Assembly (NCBI GenBank): GCA_900110015.1
Contig: FOCD01000002.1
Coordinates: 558,001-622,000, forward strand
Source of the DNA: Terribacillus saccharophilus
Lineage (GTDB): Bacteria > Bacillota > Bacilli > Bacillales > Amphibacillaceae
Reading direction: 5' to 3'
Length of the DNA: 64,000 bases
Shown here: one piece after another, positions 42,246-51,017 of the stretch
How the letters are laid out: every line of letters starts with the position of its first letter
Position numbering within the stretch: the first letter of the stretch is position 1
Translations under genes and position numbers: made by a program
The notes under the pieces: generated by a model
Told to the model about the DNA's origin: nothing
What the model saw: the letters and a program-made list of their open reading frames with translations, nothing else
Databases searched by the model: none

Positions 42246-43679
42246 ATGGCTGATTCATCTAACAAACCAAAACGGGAGGTCAAATGGATTCCGCTTCTGA
42301 TCACAGTATTGATCGGGGTAATTCTTTGGTTCATCCCTTCACCAGATGGTGTTAAAGCAGAAGCCTGGCATTTATTTGCCATCTTCGTCGCTACGATCAT
42401 CGGTCTGATTATTAAACCGATGCCCATGGGCAGTGTAGCTATCCTTTCGTTGACGGCTATCGTTCTGACAAAGACACTCGGTCTAGAGGAAGCGCTGAGT
42501 GGATTCTCAAACAGTACAATCTGGCTCATCGTTATTGCATTCTTTATTTCCAGAGGTTTCATCAAAACTGGTCTCGGATCCAGAATTGCCTATTTGTTCG
42601 TACGTCTATTCGGTAAAAAGACTTTAGGATTATCTTACTCCTTAATCGGGAGTGACTTAATTTTGTCACCGGCTATGCCATCTAATACAGCTCGTGCAGG
42701 CGGGATCATCTTCCCGATCATCCAGTCATTATCGAACTCTTATGGTTCTAAAAGCGGTGACGGCACGGAGCGCAAAATCGGTTCCTTCCTGACTTTTGCA
42801 TCCTACCAGGGAAATGGTATAACTTCCGCGATGTTCCTGACTGCAATGGCAGCAAACCCATTGGCAGCTAGTGCCGCCGAAAGTGTTACTGGCCAATCCA
42901 TCTCATGGGGAAGCTGGATTCTTGCTTCCATTGTGCCCGGTATCATTAGTTTAATTATTATTCCTTTCGTCATCTTCAAGCTGTATCCTCCTGAAATCAA
43001 GGAGACACCGAGGGCTACTGAAATGGCAACGGAGAAATTACAAAGCATGGGTAAACTGAAGCGTTCTGAATGGTATATGATCGGCGTATTCCTGCTTCTC
43101 CTTGTATTGTGGATCTTCGGCGAAAGCTTTGGAATCGGCTCTACGACTGCAGCATTTATCGGACTTGTCGTTCTACTGCTGACAGAAGTATTAACTTGGT
43201 CTGATATCAAACAAGAACAAGGTGCATGGGATACACTCGTATGGTTCGCTGTCCTTGTCATGATGGCCAACTACTTGAACGAACTTGGTCTTGTACCTTG
43301 GTTCAGTGACATTATGGGGAATGTCGTAAGCACACTTTCCTGGCCTGTCGCATTGCTTATCTTAGCGATTGTATACTTCTACTCCCATTATTTCTTTGCG
43401 AGTAACACAGCGCATGTGAGCGCTATGTATGCAGCCTTCCTTTCAGTAGTTGTAGCAGCTGGTGCACCTCCATTATTGTCAGCCCTATTGTTAGCTTTCT
43501 TCAGTAACTTGTTCGGCTGTTTGACACACTATGGCAGCGGTCCTGCTCCGGTATTCTTTGGCGCAGGCTTCGTCACCCAGCAAAAATGGTGGGGACTTGG
43601 CTTTCTCATCTCGATCATCCATCTTATCGTCTGGATCGGTATTGGCGGACTTTGGTGGAAACTGATTGGTCTATGGTAA
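42246..43679 (+). CDS. yflS: DASS-family (SLC13) sodium:dicarboxylate symporter, YflS-like
   Basis: A 477-residue membrane protein with about 12-14 helices. It shows the family motifs FSNSTIWLIVIAFFISRGFIKTGLGSRIAYLFV, SPAMPSNTARAGGIIFPI (the SNT sodium/substrate signature, about 137-154), and a second one, YFFASNTAHVSAMYAAFLSV (about 380-400), plus FGCLTHYGSGPAPVFFGAGFV. By length and motifs it is closest to the YflS/2-oxoglutarate-malate translocator group. AAAGGAG lies eight bases before the ATG. It probably imports malate or a related acid; monocistronic. Confidence 0.87.
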   Translation: MADSSNKPKREVKWIPLLITVLIGVILWFIPSPDGVKAEAWHLFAIFVATIIGLIIKPMPMGSVAILSLTAIVLTKTLGLEEALSGFSNSTIWLIVIAFFISRGFIKTGLGSRIAYLFVRLFGKKTLGLSYSLIGSDLILSPAMPSNTARAGGIIFPIIQSLSNSYGSKSGDGTERKIGSFLTFASYQGNGITSAMFLTAMAANPLAASAAESVTGQSISWGSWILASIVPGIISLIIIPFVIFKLYPPEIKETPRATEMATEKLQSMGKLKRSEWYMIGVFLLLLVLWIFGESFGIGSTTAAFIGLVVLLLTEVLTWSDIKQEQGAWDTLVWFAVLVMMANYLNELGLVPWFSDIMGNVVSTLSWPVALLILAIVYFYSHYFFASNTAHVSAMYAAFLSVVVAAGAPPLLSALLLAFFSNLFGCLTHYGSGPAPVFFGAGFVTQQKWWGLGFLISIIHLIVWIGIGGLWWKLIGLW

Positions 43680-43682
43680 ATT

Positions 43683-43721
43683 AAAAAAACAGGAATCCGT
43701 CGTGGATTCCTGTTTTTTTAA
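43683..43721. terminator. Bidirectional terminator between yflS and helD
   Basis: AAAAACAGGAATCC pairs with GGATTCCTGTTTTT around GTCGT, with T tracts on both strands. Confidence 0.92.
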
Positions 43722-46030
43722 TAACTTTTATAGGTATTATCAGTAGCTGCTTCAATAAACGGGCTCAAATTACCGACACTGTACATATGCAATTCATGCA
43801 TCGCTCGTGTACATGCTGTATAAAGCAAGGTGCGTTCCGATTCATGGCCATACGCCTCATCAGAGACATCATACAGTATAACCGCATCGAATTCGATACC
43901 TTTGGCCAAATAAGCCGGGATAACCGATAAACCTTTTTTGTATTGGGAAGTTGTCTCTGTAATCAGATCAGCTTCCATTTCTTCCTTGATCCAGTCATGT
44001 GCTACTTTGCTCTCTTTGCTTGTCTTAGCTATAACAGCAATTGTTTCATAGCCTGATTCCTGCAAAGAGCGGATTTTCTCCAGTACTAGTCGGCGTCTTT
44101 CCGTATCATCACTCGCTTTGGTCAGCGTCGGCAGATCTCCATCCCGATTGAATGGCTGGATTTGCTTGGCGTGATCCAGGAGCTCCTTCGTGAAGTCGAC
44201 TATCTGTCTTGTCGAACGATAGCTGCGCCAAAGCTCGATTCGATGACTGTCTGCTGTATTACCAGAGAGTACGTTTTCCCCTGTCAGTGCATGCGCTTGA
44301 ATCGCCTGGTTGATATCACCAAGCAATGTCATTCTCGCATTAGGGAAGGCCTGCTGTAAATAAGCGAATTGGAAAGCAGAATAATCCTGCGCTTCATCAA
44401 TAAGCACATACCGAATTGTTTTATCTGAACGATCACCAAGCACCTTATCACGGAAATAGACAAATGGCGTCACATCTTCCCAATTCATATACTTTCTAAT
44501 AAGATTTTGCTTAGTTGTTTCATAAAGTTCCGTCCATGATGCTGGCATTTCCGGTCGTCTTTCGGCTGTCAGCATACGCAGGTAAGACTTTTTCACATTG
44601 ATGAAGGCATGCTTGCGCACTTTCTTAATCAACGGGCGAAGCTTCCGTTCGACAACCCACTTGCGAAGGATCTCTTCTTCTTGCTTGTTTTCCTCAAAGT
44701 CATCCGTTTCTGTTCGGTCTTTCTTCTGAAGCTCGGAAAAGGCTTGGACATAGTCTTCCTTCTCCATCAGCTCTACTTCTTCCCGTACCCAATCTTTCCT
44801 TGTTTCCCACTCACCCCAAAGCTGCAGCTTTTCTACGATCCAAGCTGCCGTCAGCTCTGCTCGATTCGAGATAGGTAAAGTATTGGATAGACTATAGAAA
44901 TAGGACTGGATTTCCTGCTTGCTCACAATACGCTGTTTACGGAAGCTGACATCTTTGAAGATAAGCCCAGCTTGCTTGAATTCTTCCAGCTTGTCATCGA
45001 TATACCGTTTGAAATCAAGACTTGCTTTATACTGAATCCCAGCCAGCCGCTGCTCTTTTTCCTCTCCGGAAGCAAGCAGCATATATTCCATTTGTTCGAA
45101 TGGTGTCTCGATTGTCTCTCTGCCTTCCAGCTGAGCATCCATATGAGCATAAAAAGTGGCTTGCTTCATATTATCTTCGCCAAGCTCTGGCAACACATTG
45201 GAGACATAGCTGTTGAACAGTGGATTCGGCGACAATAGTACAATATTTTCAGCTGTGATGCGGTCGCGATAATGGTAAAGCAAGTACGCAACACGCTGCA
45301 GTGCAGCCGATGTTTTTCCGCTGCCTGCCGCTCCTTGTACAATGAGATTAGCTGCTGACTCATTTCGGATGATCTGATTCTGCTCTTTCTGAATCGTAGC
45401 TACGATACTTTTCATCTCTGTACTGGCATTACCGCCTAGCACGTACTGCAGCAAGCTATCGCCGATCGTCACTCCAGTATCGAACAAAGCTTCAAGCTTT
45501 CCGTTACGGATGATGAACTGGCGTTTAAGTGTCATATCTCCCTGTATCTTACCTTCAATCGTTTCATACGAAGCACCGCCAGGCGAGAAGTCATAGTACA
45601 TGCTGGAAATTGGCGCACGCCAATCATAAATAAGGAAATCCTCTTCTTTCTCATCCATCAGACTCGCTAAGCCGACATATATTTCTTCGTCGCTCTCAGC
45701 ACCCTCTTCCCTGAAATCGATACGACCAAAGTAAGGGTTGCGCTGCAGCCGATCCAGCGTCTTCACTTCATTGTGAATCTGCTGATGTGTCCGCTCTCGT
45801 TCACCTAGAAGCTCTGCTTGCTGCTTCAAGCTAGCCTGTGTTTCATTCACATCATCCGCTTCATCCAGGTTTACCGTTACATCCTCCCAGAAGTTTTTAC
45901 GTAGATCGATTACTTTTTCTCGCAGACCTTGTATCAAGCCTGCTGTTTTTTCCCGTTTCTTTTCGATCGTCTCTTGGACGCTGGCCACACGGGCTTGTTC
46001 GTCCTTCAAATCCTTTTCATCTTCTGTCAT
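43718..46030 (-). CDS. helD: HelD, RNA polymerase-recycling superfamily 1 helicase-like ATPase
   Basis: A 770-residue UvrD-like protein. The N-terminal antiparallel coiled coil (about 1-75) that reaches into the RNA polymerase secondary channel is followed by YFGRIDF and DWRAPISSMYYDF, Walker A QGAAGSGKTSAALQRVAYLLY (about 230), a long insertion, Walker B VLIDEAQDYSAFQ, motif III GDINQAI, WRSYRSTRQIVDFT and the VI region LLYTACTRAMHEL. ATG 46030 has GGAGGG eight bases upstream; the earlier in-frame ATG at 46051 lies on the divergent promoter. B. subtilis HelD releases stalled RNA polymerase with the delta subunit. Confidence 0.92.
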   Translation of the reverse strand: MTEDEKDLKDEQARVASVQETIEKKREKTAGLIQGLREKVIDLRKNFWEDVTVNLDEADDVNETQASLKQQAELLGERERTHQQIHNEVKTLDRLQRNPYFGRIDFREEGAESDEEIYVGLASLMDEKEEDFLIYDWRAPISSMYYDFSPGGASYETIEGKIQGDMTLKRQFIIRNGKLEALFDTGVTIGDSLLQYVLGGNASTEMKSIVATIQKEQNQIIRNESAANLIVQGAAGSGKTSAALQRVAYLLYHYRDRITAENIVLLSPNPLFNSYVSNVLPELGEDNMKQATFYAHMDAQLEGRETIETPFEQMEYMLLASGEEKEQRLAGIQYKASLDFKRYIDDKLEEFKQAGLIFKDVSFRKQRIVSKQEIQSYFYSLSNTLPISNRAELTAAWIVEKLQLWGEWETRKDWVREEVELMEKEDYVQAFSELQKKDRTETDDFEENKQEEEILRKWVVERKLRPLIKKVRKHAFINVKKSYLRMLTAERRPEMPASWTELYETTKQNLIRKYMNWEDVTPFVYFRDKVLGDRSDKTIRYVLIDEAQDYSAFQFAYLQQAFPNARMTLLGDINQAIQAHALTGENVLSGNTADSHRIELWRSYRSTRQIVDFTKELLDHAKQIQPFNRDGDLPTLTKASDDTERRRLVLEKIRSLQESGYETIAVIAKTSKESKVAHDWIKEEMEADLITETTSQYKKGLSVIPAYLAKGIEFDAVILYDVSDEAYGHESERTLLYTACTRAMHELHMYSVGNLSPFIEAATDNTYKSY

Positions 46031-46051
46031 AGCGGCGTCCCTCCAAAACAA

Positions 46052-46080
46052 TTGACATTTATATATAAATAATGTATAAT
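46052..46080 (+). promoter_or_regulatory. Perfect consensus sigma-A promoter (distal) toward the MFS gene
   Basis: TTGACA (46052-46057), 17-bp spacer, TATAAT (46075-46080), with no mismatch in either box. It would give a 5' leader of about 178 bases before the MFS gene. Confidence 0.85.
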
Positions 46081-46091
46081 TTTAAATGGTT

Positions 46092-46114
46092 TGCTAAATT
46101 ATGTTATATTAGCA
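46092..46114 (+). promoter_or_regulatory. Inverted repeat just after the consensus promoter (possible operator)
   Basis: TGCTAA-N11-TTAGCA lies at about +6 to +28 of the predicted start, a typical repressor roadblock position. No T tract follows. Confidence 0.45.
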
Positions 46115-46188
46115 GAACATCCTCTATTTTACCATGTTCATTGTTCCCCTGCAATTCTTCTCTATCCTGTCATTTCCAAGCTATCCCT

Positions 46189-46218
46189 TTGCATATCCTT
46201 TCTATTCGTGTGTATAAT
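46189..46218 (+). promoter_or_regulatory. Second promoter upstream of the MFS gene
   Basis: TTGCAT (46189-46194), 18-bp spacer, TATAAT (46213-46218); starts about 40 bp before the coding region. Confidence 0.6.
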
Positions 46219-46264
46219 TAGTTAGGGAATCGAAATATTAACGCGAAAGAAGTGTTTTTCATTC

Positions 46265-47488
46265 ATGACAGACGAACAGCTCGCAAAGCGTAATTTGTTT
46301 ATCATGTGGTTCGCCAACTTTTTCATCTCGGCGAGCCTGAGTATGATCATGCCATTTCTGTCCTTATATATTTCATCATTCGGCACCTTATCTGAACAGG
46401 AGGTTCAGAGTTGGTCAGGTATCATTTTCGGGGTAACTTTTGTTACCGCATTCATCTGCTCGCCATTCTGGGGTAAACTCGGCGACCGGCATGGACGAAA
46501 GTTGATTCTGATCATATCTTCCTTCGGCATGGGGGTTTCCATTCTCCTGCTCGGATTCACCGAAAATGTTTGGCAGCTATTCATGCTTCGTGTGTTCATG
46601 GGGATTTTTACTGGTTTCATTGGAATATCCCAAGCATTCATTTCGACTCAGACGCCTAGTCACATTGCTGGGCGAGTACTTGGCACCTTACAGACCGGCA
46701 GTATCACTGGTATGCTTTTCGGCCCGCTGATTGGCGGCATACTTGCAGACAGTATCGGCTTCCACGGCACTTTCCTGCTTGTATCAATAAGTGTCTTCAC
46801 CTCTGCCATTTTGGTCACTTTCGGCACAAAGGAATATCCGGTCAAGGTTCAAAAAGGCGAAAAGTCACACTATACCTCAAAGGAAGTGCTGGCACACATT
46901 CTGCGAGACCCGATATTGTTAGTCGTACTCATCTTAAGCTCATTGATTCAGATTGCCAATTTCAGTGTCCAGCCGATACTTTCTTTATATGTACAAGAGC
47001 TGCACGGACCCGAGAATATAGCATTCTATTCTGGTATTGCCTTTTCAGCGGCTGGTCTCGGAAATCTGCTTATGACAAGGACTTGGGGAAAGCTTGGCGA
47101 CCGTATTGGGTATGTTAAGATTCTGATCGGACTTATTTTTGCTGCGGGTATCGTTTATATACCCGGCGCTCTAGTAGGCTCCGTATGGGAACTCGCCGGC
47201 ATTCGCCTGCTCCTCGGCATGGCGATTGGCGGAATCATTCCTTTACGAGTTGCCTACATTCGGCAAGCGGCTCCGCTTACGATGCAAGGAGAAGTACTTG
47301 GATATAACAACAGTCTTCGCTTCCTCGGAAACTTCATCGGTCCGATACTTGGCGGCATGATGGCCGGTTACTTCGGCTTCTCAGCTGTTTTTTATATGAC
47401 AAGCGCGCTGCTCATTATTTGCGGCATTACCTTACTCACTGCTCACATCCGGAATGCTCGTGCAAAAACACGAACCTCTTCCATTTAA
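46265..47488 (+). CDS. MFS multidrug efflux transporter (YttB/PmrA-like)
   Basis: A 407-residue, 12-helix major facilitator. It has motif A in loop 2-3 (GKLGDRHGRKLIL, about 72-84), a second copy in loop 8-9 (GKLGDRIGYVKIL) and the antiporter motif C GMLFGPLIGGILAD (about 150). These mark drug:H+ antiporters of the 12-TMS DHA1 group. The ribosome site is weak (GAAAGAAG about 12 bases upstream). Two promoters and an inverted repeat precede it, which suggests inducible control. The substrate cannot be predicted. Confidence 0.85.
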   Translation: MTDEQLAKRNLFIMWFANFFISASLSMIMPFLSLYISSFGTLSEQEVQSWSGIIFGVTFVTAFICSPFWGKLGDRHGRKLILIISSFGMGVSILLLGFTENVWQLFMLRVFMGIFTGFIGISQAFISTQTPSHIAGRVLGTLQTGSITGMLFGPLIGGILADSIGFHGTFLLVSISVFTSAILVTFGTKEYPVKVQKGEKSHYTSKEVLAHILRDPILLVVLILSSLIQIANFSVQPILSLYVQELHGPENIAFYSGIAFSAAGLGNLLMTRTWGKLGDRIGYVKILIGLIFAAGIVYIPGALVGSVWELAGIRLLLGMAIGGIIPLRVAYIRQAAPLTMQGEVLGYNNSLRFLGNFIGPILGGMMAGYFGFSAVFYMTSALLIICGITLLTAHIRNARAKTRTSSI

Positions 47489-47522
47489 AAAAGATTGCCG
47501 AACAAATCGGCAATCTTTTTTT
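47488..47522. terminator. Bidirectional terminator between MFS and ridA
   Basis: AAAAGATTGCCGA pairs with TCGGCAATCTTTT around ACAAA, followed by a T tract. Confidence 0.9.
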
Positions 47523-47523
47523 C

Positions 47524-47910
47524 TTACATATTAAAGCTTCGTACAGCAATTGCTTCGATTTCAACATTTGCCCCTTTAGGCAGTTTGGAAATCTCCACTG
47601 TTGCACGTGCAGGGAATGGCTCGGACAAATGACGTCCGTATACTTCATTCACTGCCGCAAAGTCGTCTAAGGATGTAAGGAAGATCGTAGTCTTGACAAC
47701 TTGGTCAAATGACAATCCCGCTTCCTCTAAAATAGCGGACAGATTCTTCATTACCTGGTCTGTCTGTTCTTCGATTGTTCCTGCCATCTCTCCTGTTGCC
47801 GGATCCAATGGAATCTGACCGGAAATATAGACCGTTCCAGCAGTTTCCACGGCTTGAGAATAAGGTCCGATAGCTTGTGGTGCTTTGTCAGTTTGAATGA
47901 TGTTACGCAT
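47524..47910 (-). CDS. ridA: RidA-family enamine/imine deaminase
   Basis: Hydrolyses reactive 2-aminoacrylate-type enamines produced by PLP enzymes. The 128-residue protein has APQAIGPYSQAVETAGTVYISGQIPLDP, VVKTTIFLTSLDDFAAVNEVY and the catalytic Arg in FPARATVEISKLPKGANVEIEAIA. The complete motif set, including that Arg, supports an active deaminase. It is a single gene, not next to purR/spoVG as yabJ is in B. subtilis, so it is likely a paralogue or relocated copy. Confidence 0.93.
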   Translation of the reverse strand: MRNIIQTDKAPQAIGPYSQAVETAGTVYISGQIPLDPATGEMAGTIEEQTDQVMKNLSAILEEAGLSFDQVVKTTIFLTSLDDFAAVNEVYGRHLSEPFPARATVEISKLPKGANVEIEAIAVRSFNM

Positions 47911-47946
47911 CGTATCTCTCCTATTTAAATAGATTTATTACGAAGT

Positions 47947-48858
47947 CTAGAACAGATTTTTGAAGAAATCACCTATTGACTTGAAGAAATCCTTCACACT
48001 TTGCCAAAAACCATCATTTCCAGCTACTTCATCTATCTTGTCCTGGATTGTAGTAGCGATGTCATCAAGCTGCGATTTTACGCCATCGAAATTAATATCC
48101 AACTCGCGCATCTTATCGAAAAGATCGATAAGCAGCTGACGATCTTCATCACTTAGGCTGATTTCCAGCTTGCTCAGCTGATCTGTTACGATCTGCTCAA
48201 CATCTTCACGCGTTGCAGGATTCTGCTCGGCAATTTGCTGTTTGATATCTGTTAAGAGCTGGGTAACTTTTTCGTTATCCAAGCCTTCCTTCTGCGCAAG
48301 ATCTGTAGCCAAATCCAACTCGTCATTAGCTACCTCTGTCCGCTCCGGATCCAGGTTTCCATCAGCTGTATCGTACGCTTTGTAAATGCCTGTCAAAGCG
48401 GAATGCCCGCTAACCTTTACCGGGGAAGCTACATCTACTGTTGCATCTTCAATACCAGCTGTCAGCAAAGCATTTTTGTACATATCTACTGTTACCTGCG
48501 TGATATTGTCAGGTGTAACGATTTGGACATCCAGCCCATGCCCTTCATCTTCTCTAGTGATCATCGCTGAAGAATACATTCTGGAATTAGCATCCCCATT
48601 TATGTATTTCACGATATCATCAGCTGTAACCGGAATTTCTTCTATATTATCCGTATTTGTAACACCTAGGTCTTCTCTGACCTGTTCTTTTTGTGCTTCT
48701 GATAATGAATCTCCAACTACAACAATCGGCAAGCCGAATTTTTCATTGATACTATCCGTGTTCTTTCCTGTACTTGCGGATACAACATCGGAAAAGGCAA
48801 AGCTGAACATCAAAGCAACGGCGAAACAAGCCGCTATGCATTTGGTTAAACCTCTCAT
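47947..48858 (-). CDS. ypuA: Secreted DUF1002 protein, YpuA-like
   Basis: A 303-residue exported protein of unknown function. Signal peptide (about 1-29, CIAACFAVALMFSFAFSDVVSAS), then the DUF1002 region with GLPIVVVGDSLSEAQKEQVREDLG, SSAMITREDEGHGLDVQIVTPDNIT and KVSGHSALTGIYKAYD, an acidic helical part, and a last 20-residue amphipathic segment WQSVKDFFKSIGDFFKNLF. ATG 48858 has AAAGGTGG nine bases upstream; an earlier ATG at 48882 has none. B. subtilis YpuA has been linked to envelope maintenance. The aromatic C-terminal tail resembles that of the secreted nuclease in this window. Confidence 0.83.
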   Translation of the reverse strand: MRGLTKCIAACFAVALMFSFAFSDVVSASTGKNTDSINEKFGLPIVVVGDSLSEAQKEQVREDLGVTNTDNIEEIPVTADDIVKYINGDANSRMYSSAMITREDEGHGLDVQIVTPDNITQVTVDMYKNALLTAGIEDATVDVASPVKVSGHSALTGIYKAYDTADGNLDPERTEVANDELDLATDLAQKEGLDNEKVTQLLTDIKQQIAEQNPATREDVEQIVTDQLSKLEISLSDEDRQLLIDLFDKMRELDINFDGVKSQLDDIATTIQDKIDEVAGNDGFWQSVKDFFKSIGDFFKNLF

Positions 48859-48962
48859 GGAAATGATCCACCTTTTCTTCATTATGGTCTTGCTTTCCCC
48901 ATTATAAGCTTTTCTAGGAATAAATAAAGCATTATCCTAGCAAACAGATAAGGCAGACATAC

Positions 48963-48994
48963 AAAAAGAGCTGTATCACAAGTGATACAGCTCA
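48963..48994 (-). terminator. Terminator of the YdaT-like gene
   Basis: GAGCTGTATCAC pairs perfectly with GTGATACAGCTC around TT, followed by five T on the minus strand. Confidence 0.92.
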
Positions 48995-48997
48995 AGG

Positions 48998-49435
48998 TTA
49001 AGAACGCTTCTGAACAGAACCATCTTCTTTATGAATAATCGTCTCTGACCCTTTATTATCTGCAATCTCTTTCGCTCTTTTGATTGCATCCTGTTTGTTA
49101 TCGAAGACCTGTGACGGCCGTTTTGATCCTTTTGATTGTACCGCCCAGCCATCATCATGCGGAACAACTTCTTCTGCATTATCGATCAAATCCGGATTAC
49201 TGTGAGAAGCATTTGAGTCACGTTTTGTCGGATCATCGTTCTTTAGAAAGTCCTTTACTTCCTTTTCAGAAGCATTCGACTTCCATTCTTTCGCCTGATT
49301 GGTTGCAATGGGAATAGCTCTGCCCTCGTCGTAGCCTTCATCCACCATCGCATTGGCAATTTCTATGGCTTTCTTTTTTACTGGCTTGTCCAGATTTTTA
49401 AGCGAAGCAGGATAATCGTCCATCGTCCATGGCAT
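48998..49435 (-). CDS. YdaT-like general stress protein (DUF2188)
   Basis: A 145-residue hydrophilic, charged protein. The N-terminus MPWTMDDYPASLKNLDKPVKKKAIEIANAMVDEGYDEGRAIPIATNQAKEW is a small helical module, and the C-terminus WAVQSKGSKRPSQVFDNKQDAIKRAKEIADNKGSETIIHKEDGSVQKRS is a DUF2188 domain (about 92-145). The two-part layout and length match B. subtilis YdaT, a sigma-B-dependent stress protein of unknown function. Monocistronic; I could not identify a sigma-B promoter with confidence. Confidence 0.78.
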   Translation of the reverse strand: MPWTMDDYPASLKNLDKPVKKKAIEIANAMVDEGYDEGRAIPIATNQAKEWKSNASEKEVKDFLKNDDPTKRDSNASHSNPDLIDNAEEVVPHDDGWAVQSKGSKRPSQVFDNKQDAIKRAKEIADNKGSETIIHKEDGSVQKRS

Positions 49436-49570
49436 GCTAAAAACTCCTTTGCGTTTTTTATGTACATACTATTCCCCTTGCTGTTCTCATGAAACGCTAT
49501 AAGCAAAAGAGTTGTATGAGCAGTTTTTCCGTCTTACAATTGCCCTATTACCTAAAAGGAGATGACGCAT

Positions 49571-50578
49571 ATGGCGAAAAATGAAGAAATCCAATTAGCT
49601 AAACGTCCGGAAGGCACTCCAACAGAGGAGAACTTCCGCTTTGTCGAGACAGAAATACCAGAACTTGAAGAAGGACAAGTGCTAATCAAAAGCATCTATA
49701 TCAGTGTCGATCCATATATGCGCGGTCGAATGAACGACACGAAATCTTATGTACCACCATATGAACTGGACGCTCCTATTGCAGGCGGTGTTGTCGGCCA
49801 AGTGACTGAATCGAAATCAGATCAATTCCAAAAAGGTGACTATGTACTCGGAAACCTTCCTTGGGCTCGTTATAATGCAGCGAATCCTGAGAATCTGCAA
49901 AAAGTCGATCCAGAGCTCGGACCGATTTCCACTGCATTAGGTGTGATGGGAATGCCTGGTCTTACAGCATACTTCGGTTTGACTGATATCGGTGAACCAA
50001 AATCGGGTGAAACAGTTGTTGTTTCAGGCGCAGCTGGTGCCGTCGGTTCCACCGTTGTCCAAATCGCTAAAATCCTCGGTGCACGTGTTGTCGGTATCGC
50101 CGGCTCCCCGAAAAAACTTGATTATGTGAAAAACACACTCGGTGCGGATGAAGTAATCAACTACAAGGAAGACAACGTAGCAGAAGCATTGGAAAAAGCA
50201 TGCCCAGACGGCGTCGATGTTTACTTCGACAATGTAGGCGGACCCGTGTCTGACGCAGTTTACCCACTGCTTAACGCGCACGCTCGCATTCCACTCTGCG
50301 GCAGCATCTCTTCTTATAATAAGAAAGAAGATCAAGGACCTCGTGTACACGGCTATCTCGTTAAATCGAAAGCTAAAATGCAGGGCTTTATCGTAGCTGA
50401 CTACAGCGACAAGTTCGCTGAAGGTAAGAAGCAGCTGTCTGAATGGTTCAGCCAAGAAAAACTTACCTTTGAAGAAAATGTAGTTGATGGTTTTGAAAAT
50501 GTGCCGGATGCTTTTCTTGGATTGTTTAAGGGTGAGAATCTTGGTAAACAGTTAGTGAAGGTTGCGGAAACGGAATAA
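49571..50578 (+). CDS. yfmJ: MDR-superfamily NADP-dependent oxidoreductase, YfmJ/CurA-like
   Basis: A 335-residue zinc-free alkenal/one reductase: ISVDPYMRGRMNDTKSYVPPYELDAPIAGGVVGQV, MPGLTAYFGLTDIGEPKSGETVVVSGAAGAVGSTVVQIAKILGARVVGIAGSPKK (nucleotide-binding AAGAVG, about 150) and FDNVGGPVSDAV. It probably reduces electrophilic enones with NADPH, a detoxification role. ATG 49571 has AAAGGAG nine bases upstream; an ATG at 49562 overlaps that site. Single gene ended by a long hairpin. Confidence 0.88.
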   Translation: MAKNEEIQLAKRPEGTPTEENFRFVETEIPELEEGQVLIKSIYISVDPYMRGRMNDTKSYVPPYELDAPIAGGVVGQVTESKSDQFQKGDYVLGNLPWARYNAANPENLQKVDPELGPISTALGVMGMPGLTAYFGLTDIGEPKSGETVVVSGAAGAVGSTVVQIAKILGARVVGIAGSPKKLDYVKNTLGADEVINYKEDNVAEALEKACPDGVDVYFDNVGGPVSDAVYPLLNAHARIPLCGSISSYNKKEDQGPRVHGYLVKSKAKMQGFIVADYSDKFAEGKKQLSEWFSQEKLTFEENVVDGFENVPDAFLGLFKGENLGKQLVKVAETE

Positions 50579-50581
50579 TAA

Positions 50582-50627
50582 AAATAAACGCTAGTGTCGC
50601 CGTATGGCTTCACTAGCGTTTATTATT
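50582..50627 (+). terminator. Terminator of the YfmJ-like gene
   Basis: AATAAACGCTAGTG pairs with CACTAGCGTTTATT around a 14-base loop; a TATTC tail follows. Confidence 0.8.
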
Positions 50628-50682
50628 CTAAGCGGTTTGCCCAATATTCTCTTTAAATTTTAGAGTACTCAAACATACACTG

Positions 50683-50688
50683 TATAAT
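50683..50688 (+). promoter_or_regulatory. -10 element for the small membrane protein gene
   Basis: TATAAT with a weak TTAGAG 17 bp upstream, ending 43 bp before the ATG. Confidence 0.5.
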
Positions 50689-50731
50689 AGATGTATATTT
50701 AGCATTGAATTAAAAGAAGAGGTGTACCGCT

Positions 50732-50905
50732 ATGATACTTTTACTATTATTCGGCATCCTGGCTGTCGTTGTTTTAATTGCATTACTGGTGACAAAAAAC
50801 CAGCGGAATACACCTACGAAAAACACTCGCAGAAGTATAGAAGATGCTAAAACGGACATTAAAAATCACACAAACAGTAATAATAATAGTAATACAATAT
50901 TATAA
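50732..50905 (+). CDS. Small single-pass membrane protein, 57 residues
   Basis: The frame reads MILLLLFGILAVVVLIALLV, an N-terminal membrane helix, followed by a polar basic stretch and an Asn/Ser-rich tail ending NTIL. AGAGGTG lies seven bases before the ATG and a TATAAT box further upstream, so expression is plausible. I do not recognise a family. It stands alone between two terminators (50582-50627 and, on the other strand, 50980-51014). Confidence 0.6.
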   Translation: MILLLLFGILAVVVLIALLVTKNQRNTPTKNTRRSIEDAKTDIKNHTNSNNNSNTIL

Positions 50906-50979
50906 ATAACTGGTTATTATTATTTCGTAATCAATGATTTAGTTTCAGGCGTTAAGATATCCTCTTAATCTCCCAGGCA

Positions 50980-51014
50980 CAAGAAAGGCATCTCCCTCAA
51001 GAGATGCCTTTCCT
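50980..51014 (-). terminator. Terminator of queF
   Basis: GAAAGGCATCTC pairs with GAGATGCCTTTC around a six-base loop, followed by a T-containing tract on the minus strand. Confidence 0.82.
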
Positions 51015-51017
51015 TCT

